From Alcanivorax borkumensis SK2 (lineage in GTDB: Bacteria; Pseudomonadota; Gammaproteobacteria; Pseudomonadales; Alcanivoracaceae): DNA of 64,000 bases. Below, in pieces: positions 26,947 to 38,507 of this stretch. The stretch spans positions 2,196,001-2,260,000 of the forward strand of contig NC_008260.1 in NCBI RefSeq assembly GCF_000009365.1, read 5' to 3'. Within the stretch, counting starts at the first letter, position 1. Each line of letters begins with the position of its first letter. Below the pieces are notes generated by a model that ran no database searches, was not told where the DNA came from, and worked only from the letters and a program-made list of their open reading frames with translations. A program made the translations under genes and the position numbers.

Positions 26947-28686
26947 GTGCAGCGAGCCTTGCGAGTAATACGCTGGTTACCCGCCAGCGACTGGCTGGCT
27001 CGCTATACCCGCGCCGATGCCGCCGGTGACGGCTTGGCCGCTATTATCGTGACCATTTTGTTGGTACCCCAGGGGCTGGCATACGCACTCTTGGCGGGTA
27101 TGCCCCCTGAAACCGGGCTGTATGCCAGCATGTTGCCTTTGATTGTTTACGGCCTATTCGGCACCAGCAGCAGCCTGTCCGTTGGGCCGGCGGCACTCAC
27201 ATCACTGATTACCGCCTCCGCCGCCGGCGCCCTCGCCCACGGAGATCCTCAGCTGTTTATCCAGGCGGCTATTGGCATGGGGCTGCTCTCTGGAGCGGTG
27301 CTAATAATAATGGCGGTGTTACGCCTGGGCTGGCTGACTAACCTGCTTAGTCACCCTGTCATCATCGGTTTTGTAAGTGGCTGTGCCATTTTGATCGCCA
27401 GCAGCCAGCTCAAGCACCTGCTGGGCATCCCTGCCAGCGGCAATAACATTGTGCAACTGGGCCGCAGTTTGAGCGCACATTTAAATCAGAGTCACTGGCT
27501 CACCGTGGCCATTAGTGCCATCGCCATTGCCTCCCTGCTTATCCCTAAACAACTCAATGGCGCATTCAAGCGTAGCCGTTTACCCGCTTGGCTCGCCGCC
27601 TTCATGGGCAAATCCGGCCCGATTCTGGCGGTGCTGGTCACCACTGTGTTGGCATTTTCCTTCGACTTGGATCAACAGGGCTTAGCCATTGTGGGCGCAA
27701 TCCCCAGCGGCCTGCCCCATCTATCCACCCCACAAATGGACTGGAACCACTGGAAGGCCGTGGCAACACCCGCTCTGTTATTAGCGCTGATCGGTTTCGT
27801 GGAATCCATTTCTTTGGCACAGGCGCTGGCTGCCCGCCGCCGGGAGCGAATTTCCCCTAATCGGGAACTGATGGGGCTGGGTTTGGCTAACCTGGCTAGC
27901 GGCCTATCCGGCTCCTTTGCTGTCACCGGCAGTTTTTCCCGCACCACGGTGAGTTTCGAGGCCGGAGCCCGGACCCCCATGACCAGCCTGCTCACCGGTA
28001 TGGGCATTGCCCTGGTGGCCCTGTTTTTCACCGGTCTATTTTACGCTTTACCCTTGGCCACCCTCGCCGCGATCATTGTGGTGGGCATTATTCCTTTGAT
28101 CGAACTAGGGGAAATTCGCCAGCTATGGCGATACAGCCGTCCGGATAGCATCGCTATGGTGGTCACCTTATTCGGGGTGTTATTAATCAATGTGCAAAGC
28201 GGCTTGCTTATCGGAGTAGGATTGTCCGTGGTGCTGTTCTTGTGGCGCACCAGCCAACCCCATGTGGCCGAAGTCGGCCTGGTGCCCGGCACACAGCATT
28301 TTCGTAACATTGACCGTCACGACGCCATTATCTCCGATCAGATTCTGTCCATACGCGTGGATGAGTCACTGTATTTTGGGAATGCTCGGCCACTGGAGGA
28401 TCTGCTCTACGATCATGCCATGGGCCGTCCCGGTGTTGCTCATGTGGTGCTGATGTGCTCCGCCATCAATCACTTGGATGCCAGTGCTGTACAGAGCCTA
28501 GAAAGCCTCAACGCGCGGCTCGACGCCGCCGGCGTACAGTTACATCTATCTGAAGTAAAAGGCCCAGTGATGGACCGGCTGACGAAAACCCACTTGCTGA
28601 GCACTCTCAGCGGCCAGGTTTTTCTCAGCCAATATCAGGCCATTGAAGCGCTCGGCGGAGCCACCAAGACACCTGACGCCGTATAG
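26947..28686 (+). CDS. SulP family anion transporter with STAS domain (second copy)
   Basis: A 579-residue transporter, clearly paralogous to the first copy. It shares LLVPQGLAYALLAGMPPETGLYASMLP (about 38-64), HPVIIGFVSGCAILIASSQLKHLLGIP, the GFVESISLAQALAARRRERI loop and a STAS domain with INHLDASAVQSL. By eye roughly half or more of the residues are identical between the two. The start is GTG at 26947, four bases after the DUF442 stop, with GAGG about ten bases upstream. It ends the sulfide cluster; the next gene converges on it after 34 bases. Confidence 0.9.
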   Translation: MQRALRVIRWLPASDWLARYTRADAAGDGLAAIIVTILLVPQGLAYALLAGMPPETGLYASMLPLIVYGLFGTSSSLSVGPAALTSLITASAAGALAHGDPQLFIQAAIGMGLLSGAVLIIMAVLRLGWLTNLLSHPVIIGFVSGCAILIASSQLKHLLGIPASGNNIVQLGRSLSAHLNQSHWLTVAISAIAIASLLIPKQLNGAFKRSRLPAWLAAFMGKSGPILAVLVTTVLAFSFDLDQQGLAIVGAIPSGLPHLSTPQMDWNHWKAVATPALLLALIGFVESISLAQALAARRRERISPNRELMGLGLANLASGLSGSFAVTGSFSRTTVSFEAGARTPMTSLLTGMGIALVALFFTGLFYALPLATLAAIIVVGIIPLIELGEIRQLWRYSRPDSIAMVVTLFGVLLINVQSGLLIGVGLSVVLFLWRTSQPHVAEVGLVPGTQHFRNIDRHDAIISDQILSIRVDESLYFGNARPLEDLLYDHAMGRPGVAHVVLMCSAINHLDASAVQSLESLNARLDAAGVQLHLSEVKGPVMDRLTKTHLLSTLSGQVFLSQYQAIEALGGATKTPDAV

Positions 28687-28719
28687 CACCAAGAAGCGAC
28701 ACGCCTCTTACCCTAGCGT

Positions 28720-29331
28720 TTACAAAAATCGAGCGTGATACCACACTAGGGCCAACCACTCATACCAAATCTCCGGCACCATAGATATGGCCCCCGCAGA
28801 GGGAAGCCATTCCTGCTTCGGCAACCGTTTGCTCCACGCCGCCTGAGCCAACACACCCTGGCTCTGGAAACACAGCAAGGCCCTGGGCAAGTGGGCCCGA
28901 TCACTGACCAACAACACCTCATCTATGCCTCGATCAGCTAACAGCTCAGAGCTATAACAAGCGTTCTCCCAAGTATTTCGGCTACGGAATTCTTTAATTA
29001 CATCCAGCCGCGGCCAGCGCCGCAGCGCTTGCTCCGCCATTAAGTCTGCCTCTGTGGGCTCATCATCGTGCTTAGGGGGCTGACCGCCGCCACTGACCAG
29101 TAGTGGCAAGCCGTGCTCATGGGCCAGCTCTGCAGCCAATTTCAACCGACGCAGCCCTCGGGTATTCAACGAACTTCGGCCTTTTCGTTGGCGCCGCCCC
29201 GCGCCCAACACCACCACAGCCTGGGGCGTAATGCCGGTAATCCGGCGCGGTAAAGGCGGCAGAAAACTGCGCACCACCGCCGGCAAGCTGGCGCCCACCA
29301 ACACCAGCAACGCTAGGTACGTCAGCATCAT
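28720..29331 (-). CDS. YdcF family (DUF218) membrane-anchored protein
   Basis: A 203-residue protein with one N-terminal hydrophobic helix (about 2-20) and a DUF218 domain. QAVVVLGAGRRQRKG (about 36-50) opens the domain, LLVSGGG (about 76-82) and EADLM follow, and the conserved SRNTWENACYSSELLADRG (about 116-134) and VLLVSDRAHLPRA (about 138-150) are present. The role of YdcF/DUF218 proteins is not settled; some are implicated in envelope polysaccharide metabolism (ElyC). The start at 29331 (or 29328) has GAGGG upstream. It is convergent with SulP-2 and divergent from leuS, and looks monocistronic. Confidence 0.85.
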   Translation of the reverse strand: MMLTYLALLVLVGASLPAVVRSFLPPLPRRITGITPQAVVVLGAGRRQRKGRSSLNTRGLRRLKLAAELAHEHGLPLLVSGGGQPPKHDDEPTEADLMAEQALRRWPRLDVIKEFRSRNTWENACYSSELLADRGIDEVLLVSDRAHLPRALLCFQSQGVLAQAAWSKRLPKQEWLPSAGAISMVPEIWYEWLALVWYHARFL

Positions 29332-29392
29332 TGGCAGGCCCTCACGGCTGCCACGGCCCACCGCCGCCCCTGCTCGAGGTATTTATCATTGA

Positions 29393-31972
<2,580 letters not shown>

Positions 31973-32059
31973 TCCGCGATTCGCACCCCCGGGGCAAACT
32001 CCACCTCTTACAACCATATTTTATATGCTTTTGTATGACGCGGACGCCCCGGCAAACAC

Positions 32060-32091
32060 GGCTCCTAGCCGGCTCCTAGCCGGCTCCAGCC
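32060..32091. repeat. 11-bp tandem repeat before lptE
   Basis: GGCTCCTAGCC occurs twice in direct succession (32060-32081) with a third, one-base-shorter copy after. Each unit is also a near palindrome, so the array can fold. It lies in the leuS-lptE gap; no T-tract follows. Confidence 0.7.
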
Positions 32092-32136
32092 ATCAGCTTG
32101 AAGACGCATAAGCGCCACTTGCCCCACGAGGTTTGC

Positions 32137-32631
32137 ATGAAGGTTATCGCCGCCATCACCACCGTACTCTTAACCCTGTTGGTTTCTGCCTGCGGCTGGC
32201 AACTGCGCGGCGAAACCAGCGTACCCTCCATGGAAAGCCTATCGCTCATGGGGGCAAGCACAGAGCTGAAATACAGCTTGGAAGATGAGCTGGAAAACCA
32301 AGGCGTACTAGTGCACAACGAGTCCCCCTATCAGCTGATCATTGATGACGAAGAGTGGATGCGCCGCACTTCCGCTGTCGATAATCAGGGCCGCCAAGCG
32401 GAAATTGAACTGCGTTACACCCTTTACTGGCACCTGCGCGATGTAAAAACCGGCGCCCTGCTCACCACCCCCAAACGCATGATGGCGCTGCGCAGCCTGC
32501 CCTGGTACCCGGAAAACGCCACCGCGTCCTCAGATGAAGAGCAACTGGTGCGCGACGACTTGTACGAAGATATGACCTTCCGGCTGATCAACCAGATCGC
32601 TGCGGCCTCTAAGGGGTGGGAGACCTACTAA
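32137..32631 (+). CDS. lptE: LPS-assembly lipoprotein LptE
   Basis: A 164-residue outer-membrane lipoprotein with lipobox LVSAC (Cys19) followed by GWQLRG, the conserved start of mature LptE. The rest matches LptE length and secondary-structure pattern (beta-alpha plug domain), including WHLRDVKTGALLT. LptE plugs the LptD barrel and helps insert LPS in the outer leaflet. The ATG at 32137 has ACGAGG upstream; frames before it are unsupported. holA starts inside its stop codon (TAATG). Confidence 0.92.
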   Translation: MKVIAAITTVLLTLLVSACGWQLRGETSVPSMESLSLMGASTELKYSLEDELENQGVLVHNESPYQLIIDDEEWMRRTSAVDNQGRQAEIELRYTLYWHLRDVKTGALLTTPKRMMALRSLPWYPENATASSDEEQLVRDDLYEDMTFRLINQIAAASKGWETY

Positions 32632-33644
32632 TGCGCCTGCGTCCCGAACAACTTGGCAAGCACCTGTCCGCGACGCTGTTGCCCGTTTATCTAGTTGCCG
32701 GTGACGAACCCCTACAGCAAGGCGAACTCATCGACGATTTACGCCGAGCGGCTCGCGACCAAGGCTTTGACGAACGCCAACGCTTTTCCAGTGATACCGG
32801 CATCGACTGGAACGCCCTGCTCAATGAATCACAGAGCATGAGCCTGTTTGGTGGCCGCCGGATTCTTGAACTGGTCCTGAACGACAAACGCCCGGATAAA
32901 ACCGGCAGCCAAATTCTTCGTGATGTTCTCGCCAGCCTGAAAGGCGAAGCCAGTAGCGACACCCTGTTATTGATTCGTTGCTCGCGACTGGATCGACGCA
33001 AGGACTGGAATAGCGCCTGGGTAAAAGCCCTAGATGAAATGGGCGCAGTGATTGAAGTCTGGCCTGTAGAAGGAAATGGCCTACGCAACTGGCTACAGGA
33101 ACGCCTAACCAGCCGCGGGCTGCGCGCCAGTGAAGACGCCCTCGCCCTGCTGATCGAACGCAGTGAAGGTAATCTGCTGGCCGCCGCTCAAGAAGTGGAC
33201 AAACTGGCCCTGCTAGTGGAAGACGGCCAAGTCGGGCCGGAAGACGTGCAGCAAGCAGTGGGCGACTCCAGCCGCTACTCGCCGTTCGATCTCACCGACG
33301 CCACCGCCCAAGGTGATAGCCAACGGGTCATGCACATCATCCAGACCCTTCGCGCTGAAGGCGTAGAACCCCCTGTATTACTGTGGGCCTTGAGCCGCGA
33401 CATCCGCCTGCTCGATGGCATGCTCGGCGGCGGACCGCCCCCGCGCCTGCCCCCGCAAAGGGTACGCGCCATGCAGAATCAGGCCCAACGCCTTAACCCC
33501 CAGCAATTACGCATTGCCCAAGCCTGCGCCATCCGCGCCGACCAATGCGTCAAAGGCATGGCCAAAGGCGACCCTTGGAAACACATCATTTCTCTGGCTC
33601 TGCGCCTAGCCGGCCACCCCCTGCCCCGCAGTATGGAACGGTAA
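32631..33644 (+). CDS. holA: DNA polymerase III subunit delta
   Basis: A 337-residue clamp-loader subunit that opens the beta clamp. The N-terminus RPEQLGKHLSATLLPVYLVAGDEPLQQGE (about 4-32) matches HolA, SLFGGRRILEL (about 70-80) is the beta-binding region, and the C-terminal collar domain contains PVLLWALSRDIRLL. The ATG overlaps the lptE stop; an alternative GTG at 32616 lies inside lptE and is less likely. It is the last gene of the leuS-lptE-holA unit. Confidence 0.94.
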   Translation: MRLRPEQLGKHLSATLLPVYLVAGDEPLQQGELIDDLRRAARDQGFDERQRFSSDTGIDWNALLNESQSMSLFGGRRILELVLNDKRPDKTGSQILRDVLASLKGEASSDTLLLIRCSRLDRRKDWNSAWVKALDEMGAVIEVWPVEGNGLRNWLQERLTSRGLRASEDALALLIERSEGNLLAAAQEVDKLALLVEDGQVGPEDVQQAVGDSSRYSPFDLTDATAQGDSQRVMHIIQTLRAEGVEPPVLLWALSRDIRLLDGMLGGGPPPRLPPQRVRAMQNQAQRLNPQQLRIAQACAIRADQCVKGMAKGDPWKHIISLALRLAGHPLPRSMER

Positions 33645-33939
33645 AGCTCCGATCCGTAGCCGTTCCTTTTGAGGAACAAAATCAAGAACCGACTTTCTGT
33701 GAGAGCCTACCTGCAAGCAAAGGCTGCAACACGACTAAGGCCCGTGGCCACACGCCCCCCCTGCCCGCGAAATTCAGTTAACCGTTCAAAGTGAACCATT
33801 CAGAAGAACAAAAGCCGAGCATGTTGCTGTTTCATCACCGACTTGTTATTTGCCCCATCGATTGGCACGAATTACCACCTAGCAGGGGCAACACTCTGCT
33901 AGCCTATCCTCACTTCTTCCTTACCGGCGCAAAACAACA

Positions 33940-34800
33940 ATGAGCGAACTACCGGATACCTCATCCATCAGCTTTACCGCCTTGTACACTGGGCATGTAT
34001 GGGCCAAAGATGGATTGGCAGCCCCCTTCTTCCGCACGCGTGGCGGCGCCTTACTGTATGGCGCGCTGGCCCCGTTTGAATATATGGGGCGGCGCATTGC
34101 CGGTGGCAATATTCGTACCTTTCTTCTGCAACGCCACCTGGTTATCGACCACCGCTTGCACCAGCTAATTAACAGTGGCGTAACCCAGGTAGTGGAAATC
34201 GCCTGCGGCCTGTCGCCCCGCGGCCACCGCTTCTGCCAGCAATATCCGCAGCTCACCTACATCGAAACCGACTTGCCGGACATGGCCCGCCGCAAACAAC
34301 ACCTCCTCACAGAACATCAAGTGCTAAGCGAACGCCACCGGGTGATGCCCATCAATATTTTTGCTGACGTCGGCGAGCTAAGCCTGGGCCATGTTCTTGG
34401 CCAACTGGACACCAGCAAACCGGTAGTGGTCATCACCGAAGGGCTGGTGAATTATTTTCCACTGGCGGTGATCTCCGAGTTCTGGCGCAAACTGGCCACC
34501 GCCCTGGGAGCATTCCCCCAAGGTACCTACCTAACCGACAACTACCCGCTATACCAGGGCATGCCGTTCTATCACACCCTCAAGGGGCTGGGCCGTCTGC
34601 TTGGGGCTGTTTCCCGTAGCCAAGTGGGTTTTCATTTTCATTCCGACCAGCAGGCCACCAACCACTTCGAGCAAATGGGCTTCCAGTCCCTCACCATTCA
34701 TAACCCAGCTGATTTTTATGGCCAGCTACCCATCCCCCAGACTCGAGGCAACCCCATGGTGCGGATATTGGAAGGGAAGACAGCGCTGGGCAATCGTTGA
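33940..34800 (+). CDS. LCM-family (leucine carboxyl methyltransferase-like) SAM methyltransferase
   Basis: A 286-residue protein with the LCM/COG3315 pattern. ISFTALYTGHVWAKDGLA opens the domain, VVEIACGLSPRGHRF (about 84-98) is the SAM loop, YIETDLPDMARRK (about 107-119) the acidic ribose-binding motif, and VVITEGLVNYF (about 165-175) the family-typical strand. Bacterial members methylate small molecules or polyketides; the substrate is unknown. The gene stands alone between holA and proA, with about 300 bases before it and 600 after. Confidence 0.82.
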   Translation: MSELPDTSSISFTALYTGHVWAKDGLAAPFFRTRGGALLYGALAPFEYMGRRIAGGNIRTFLLQRHLVIDHRLHQLINSGVTQVVEIACGLSPRGHRFCQQYPQLTYIETDLPDMARRKQHLLTEHQVLSERHRVMPINIFADVGELSLGHVLGQLDTSKPVVVITEGLVNYFPLAVISEFWRKLATALGAFPQGTYLTDNYPLYQGMPFYHTLKGLGRLLGAVSRSQVGFHFHSDQQATNHFEQMGFQSLTIHNPADFYGQLPIPQTRGNPMVRILEGKTALGNR

Positions 34801-35408
34801 TCGTTCACGCTTTGAGGGTTTCTGGCCAATGAAAAACACCACCTTTTCGTCCTGATCGCGGTTAAAGATCTGGGGGATTTTCAAGCTTGTCGGTGCCCAG
34901 CTTTCTCCCACAACGGACAAGAATGTTTCCGTAGATTCGATTGAAGTAATACCGATAAGAAATGCAATCTGGAAGGCTTCACCGAGCATCCGCAAGGGTG
35001 CTTACGCGGGTTGGCAGACGGGAGAATAATGCCCGGTCATTAATTTCCACTTCACTGCCCGCCCCAGAAGCACTTCATTCATGATCGCTGGGCAGGAGTA
35101 TTGGTGTATTACCACCGGCACCCCTCTCAATGGCACAATCACACTCATGACATTGGGCGATTATCGGTATCTCCGTAGCAAAGGTTTTCGCTCCCTCACC
35201 CTTTGTGTGCAAGCGTACAGCAGCGGTTATCGTTATAATGCTGCTTTTCGCGGGCGAAAAAAGCAGTCCACGCTACCAGCCAGCGCGGTAGCGGGCCTCC
35301 GGTGCCCCGGCACCCGGCTCCTCTACCTTATAGGCGGGTTTAGATCCCACAGTAACGTAGCAGCCCGGCACAGCCCGCAAGCCATCAACCGATTTAACGC
35401 AGAGATTT
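34801..35408. other. 608-bp intergenic region and proA leader
   Basis: No gene is visible. Toward proA a -10-like TATAAT (35234-35239) is followed at once by three hairpins: 35241-35266, 35271-35293 and 35301-35314. If this is the promoter, proA has a GC-rich structured 5' leader of about 160 bases. The first half (34801-35200) shows nothing I can identify. Confidence 0.5.
35241..35314 (+). promoter_or_regulatory. structured 5' leader of proA
   Basis: Three consecutive stems: CTGCTTTT with AAAAAAGCAG (two-base bulge), CGCTACC with GGTAGCG, and GGTGCC with GGCACC (loop CC). They start within a few bases of TATAAT at 35234. No known riboswitch consensus was recognised; attenuation or RNA stability control is conjecture. 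Confidence 0.4.
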
Positions 35409-36680
35409 ATGGATATCCAGCAATACATGCAACGCCTGGGAGAACAGGCCCGCCAAGCCTCCCGTGCCATGGCCCGTGCCAGTTCCAGCGACAAGGACAA
35501 GGCCCTAGCGGCCATTGCCGGCGCCTTGCGCAGCCACCGTAACGCGATCCTGCAGGCCAATCAGCAGGATCTGGACGCCGGACGTAACAATGGTCTGGAC
35601 GCTGCCCTGCTAGACCGGCTGGAACTGACTCCCGACCGCTTTGACGGCATGGTGGAAGGCTTAGAACAAATTATCGGGCTGGCAGACCCAATCGGTGTAA
35701 TTACCGACCTGGCTTACCGCCCATCAGGCATTCAAGTGGGCAAAATGCGTGTGCCCTTGGGGGTTATCGGCATCATTTACGAGTCCCGCCCGAACGTTAC
35801 CGTTGATGCCGCCGCTTTATGCCTGAAATCCGGCAACGCGGCGATTTTGCGTGGCGGCTCCGAAGCCATCAACGCTAACCAAGCCATTGCCGAATGCATA
35901 CGCGAGGGCCTTCGTGAGGCTGGGCTGCCTGACACCGCCGTACAGGTGGTGGAAACCACCGACCGCGCCGCCGTAGGCGAGCTGATTAGCCACCCGGAAT
36001 TCGTGGACGTGATTGTCCCCCGGGGCGGCAAGGGGCTGATCGAGCGCATCAGTAATGACGCTCGCGTGCCAGTGATTAAGCATCTGGATGGCAACTGCCA
36101 CACCTACATTGATGGTCAGGCCAATATCGCCAAAGCGATCAGCGTGGCCTACAACGCCAAGACCCAGCGTTACGGCACCTGCAATACCACCGAAACGTTA
36201 CTGGTAGCCAATGCGATTGCGCCACAGGTGCTGCCAGAGCTAGCGGGCAAGTACCAACAGGCCGGCGTGGAGCTACGCGGTTGTGATAAGGCCCGTCGGC
36301 TCCTGACAGAAGCAGGCATCACCGGCATGGTGGAAGCCTCCAACAGCGACTGGGAAGAGGAATTCCTGGCGCCGGTGCTCGCGGTAAAAATCGTTGACGG
36401 TATTAATGACGCCATCGAACATATCAACCGCTATAGTTCGGGCCATACCGAAGCCATCATTACCGAAAACTACACCTTGGCTCGCAGGTTTCTCACCGAA
36501 GTGGACTCCAGTTCAGTGATGGTGAATGCCTCCACCCGTTTTGCTGACGGGTTCGAATACGGGCTGGGTGCCGAGATCGGCATTTCCACCGATAAAATCC
36601 ATGCCCGCGGCCCAGTGGGTCTAGAAGGGCTGACCAGCCAGAAATGGGTGGTGTTGGGTGATGGGCATATACGGCTGTAA
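35409..36680 (+). CDS. proA: gamma-glutamyl phosphate reductase
   Basis: A 423-residue aldehyde-dehydrogenase-fold enzyme that reduces gamma-glutamyl phosphate with NADPH, the second step of proline synthesis. The catalytic Cys is 258 in [31 protein letters not shown] (about 117-137), RGGSEAI and [11 protein letters not shown] are family hallmarks. Length is typical. proB is not in the window. The gene is preceded by a long, structured leader and followed by nadD after 50 bases, the arrangement known from Pseudomonas. Confidence 0.96.
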
Positions 36681-36730
36681 ACGCCAGATGCAGGATGCCG
36701 GATACCTAACGCCAAACACGGAGGCGTGCT

Positions 36731-37408
36731 TTGCATAACGTCCAACATGCGGCGTCCGGCGGCCGGCCTTTGGTTCTCTTTGGCGGCACCTTTGATCCGG
36801 TTCACCGGGCGCACATCAGTGCGGCCCGAGCTGTATCTAAGGTGCTCAATGACGCCCCTGTGCACCTGCTCCCTAATGCGGTTCCCCCTCACCGGCCGCA
36901 ACCGTTGGCCGATGGTGAGCAGCGCTTGCGTATGCTGGAGCTGGCCTGTGCTGACCACCCACAGTTGCACCCGGATGGTTGGGAATTGGCACAGCCCGGC
37001 CCCAGCTACAGCCTGGTCACACTGCAGCATTTTCGCAAACAACACCCAGACCGGCCGCTCGTGTTTATGATCGGCGCCGACAGCTTTGCCAACCTGCATC
37101 AGTGGCACCAATGGCGAGATTACACCAACCTGTGTCACCTGGCAGTGGTACCTCGCCCAAACAGCCCGCTGGCAGATAATGCCGTCTTAGAGGCGTTTCC
37201 AGAAACCGATGCCCACGGCCTGGCACAGCAACCCTACGGCTTACGACTAATGCTCAAACGCCCATTTCTGGATGTCTCTGCCACCGCCATTCGTCAGGCG
37301 CTCGCAAAAAAAGGGCACTGTCCCGCGTTAGATGACGCCGTGATTACGCATATTCACCGCCACGACCTGTATAATGTGGCCGAACATACCCCTTTTAACC
37401 AATCATGA
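36731..37408 (+). CDS. nadD: nicotinate-nucleotide adenylyltransferase
   Basis: A 225-residue nucleotidyltransferase that converts nicotinate mononucleotide to its adenine dinucleotide in NAD synthesis. The ATP-binding motif GGTFDPVHRAH is at 18-28 and the C-terminal ISSTxIR-like motif reads DVSATAIRQAL. The start is TTG at 36731 with GGAGG six bases upstream, which decides it; no nearby ATG is in frame. rsfS follows after six bases. Confidence 0.95.
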   Translation: MHNVQHAASGGRPLVLFGGTFDPVHRAHISAARAVSKVLNDAPVHLLPNAVPPHRPQPLADGEQRLRMLELACADHPQLHPDGWELAQPGPSYSLVTLQHFRKQHPDRPLVFMIGADSFANLHQWHQWRDYTNLCHLAVVPRPNSPLADNAVLEAFPETDAHGLAQQPYGLRLMLKRPFLDVSATAIRQALAKKGHCPALDDAVITHIHRHDLYNVAEHTPFNQS

Positions 37409-37414
37409 GGCCCC

Positions 37415-37777
37415 ATGAGCGCTGACACTCCGCTACTGCAACTGGTCATCGACGCCCTGGAAGAAGTCAAAGCCCAAAACATCACCCCGCTGGATGTACG
37501 TGAAATCACCAGTGTCGCGGATACCATGGTTATCGCCAGTGGTACCTCCAACCGCCACGTGAAAGCGCTGGCCGACAACGTGTCTGATGCGGCCAAAACC
37601 GCCGGCTACCCGCCGATTGGCACCGAAGGAGAAAATACTGGCGAGTGGATTTTGGTCGATTTGGGTGACGTCATTGTTCACCTGATGCTGCCCGCCACCC
37701 GTGAATTCTACGATTTGGAACGGCTGTGGAAGAACCCCCAGCACCACCCAGACCGCGAACAGCAGCAAGACCACTAG
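37415..37777 (+). CDS. rsfS: ribosome silencing factor RsfS
   Basis: A 120-residue protein of the RsfS/Iojap family, which binds uL14 and blocks joining of ribosomal subunits when nutrients are scarce. Family motifs are present: [23 protein letters not shown] (about 27-49), [21 protein letters not shown] (about 71-91) and FYDLERLW (about 98-105). A His/Gln-rich tail ends the protein. It lies between nadD (6-base gap) and rlmH (3-base gap). Confidence 0.96.
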   Translation: MSADTPLLQLVIDALEEVKAQNITPLDVREITSVADTMVIASGTSNRHVKALADNVSDAAKTAGYPPIGTEGENTGEWILVDLGDVIVHLMLPATREFYDLERLWKNPQHHPDREQQQDH

Positions 37778-37780
37778 CCC

Positions 37781-38263
37781 ATGCACCTTGTTCTGCTGGC
37801 CATCGGCACCCGCATGCCAGCGTGGGTCACCGAAGGTTTTAACGAATACCAGAAGCGTATGCCTCCGGATATGCGCTTAACACTGGAAGAGATTCCCATG
37901 CCTAAACGTGGCAAGGGAGACGCCGGCAGTCAAATACGGGCAGAAGCTGACGCCCTACGCAAGCGCCTGGAAACAATTGTGAAAAAAAGCCCGGGCGCCA
38001 AAACCGTGGCGCTGGAAGTCAACGGCCGGGCGCTGGACACTCACGCCCTTAGCCGTAAACTGGGCGAGCTAAAAGACGTGGGCCAGGATTTAGTGCTGCT
38101 GGTGGGCGGGCCCGATGGCCTGTGCCCCGAGTTATCAGCCAGCGCCCATGAGCGCTGGAGTCTGTCCAACCTGACATTGCCCCACCCACTGGTGCGAGTA
38201 TTGTTGGCTGAGCAGCTCTACCGGGGCTGGACACTACTGACCGGGCACCCCTATCACCGTTGA
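37781..38263 (+). CDS. rlmH: 23S rRNA pseudouridine1915 N3-methyltransferase RlmH
   Basis: A 160-residue SPOUT methyltransferase that modifies pseudouridine 1915 in helix 69 of 23S rRNA. The trefoil-knot SAM motif LLVGGPDGL lies at about 106-114 and the C-terminal HPLVRVLLAEQLYRGWTLLTGHPYHR is diagnostic. It starts three bases after rsfS. Length is within five residues of the usual form. Confidence 0.97.
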   Translation: MHLVLLAIGTRMPAWVTEGFNEYQKRMPPDMRLTLEEIPMPKRGKGDAGSQIRAEADALRKRLETIVKKSPGAKTVALEVNGRALDTHALSRKLGELKDVGQDLVLLVGGPDGLCPELSASAHERWSLSNLTLPHPLVRVLLAEQLYRGWTLLTGHPYHR

Positions 38264-38450
38264 ATAGCGACAAACTCCACGCTACAACACGAGAGGCGCC
38301 ATGCTAACTGGCAAAGCGTTAATAACGCGCTGCATGGTCAGTTTGCGATACTAAAGATCAGAACATGATCATCAAACGAACCACCAAGCAGGAACCTTTA
38401 ACCGCGTTATAGCTTGTGGCTTTGAGTGATCCCCCGACACAACGTTATTT

Positions 38451-38459
38451 TGCTACTAT
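38451..38459 (+). promoter_or_regulatory. possible extended -10 promoter of mrdA
   Basis: TGCTACTAT fits an extended -10 element (TG-N-TATAAT class), 49 bases before mrdA in the 244-base rlmH-mrdA gap. No good -35 lies at the right distance, as is common for this class. Confidence 0.35.
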
Positions 38460-38507
38460 CACGCGTTCCTTTATTCGCCCTAAGTAACCCCGGACTCTAA
38501 CGCCAAC

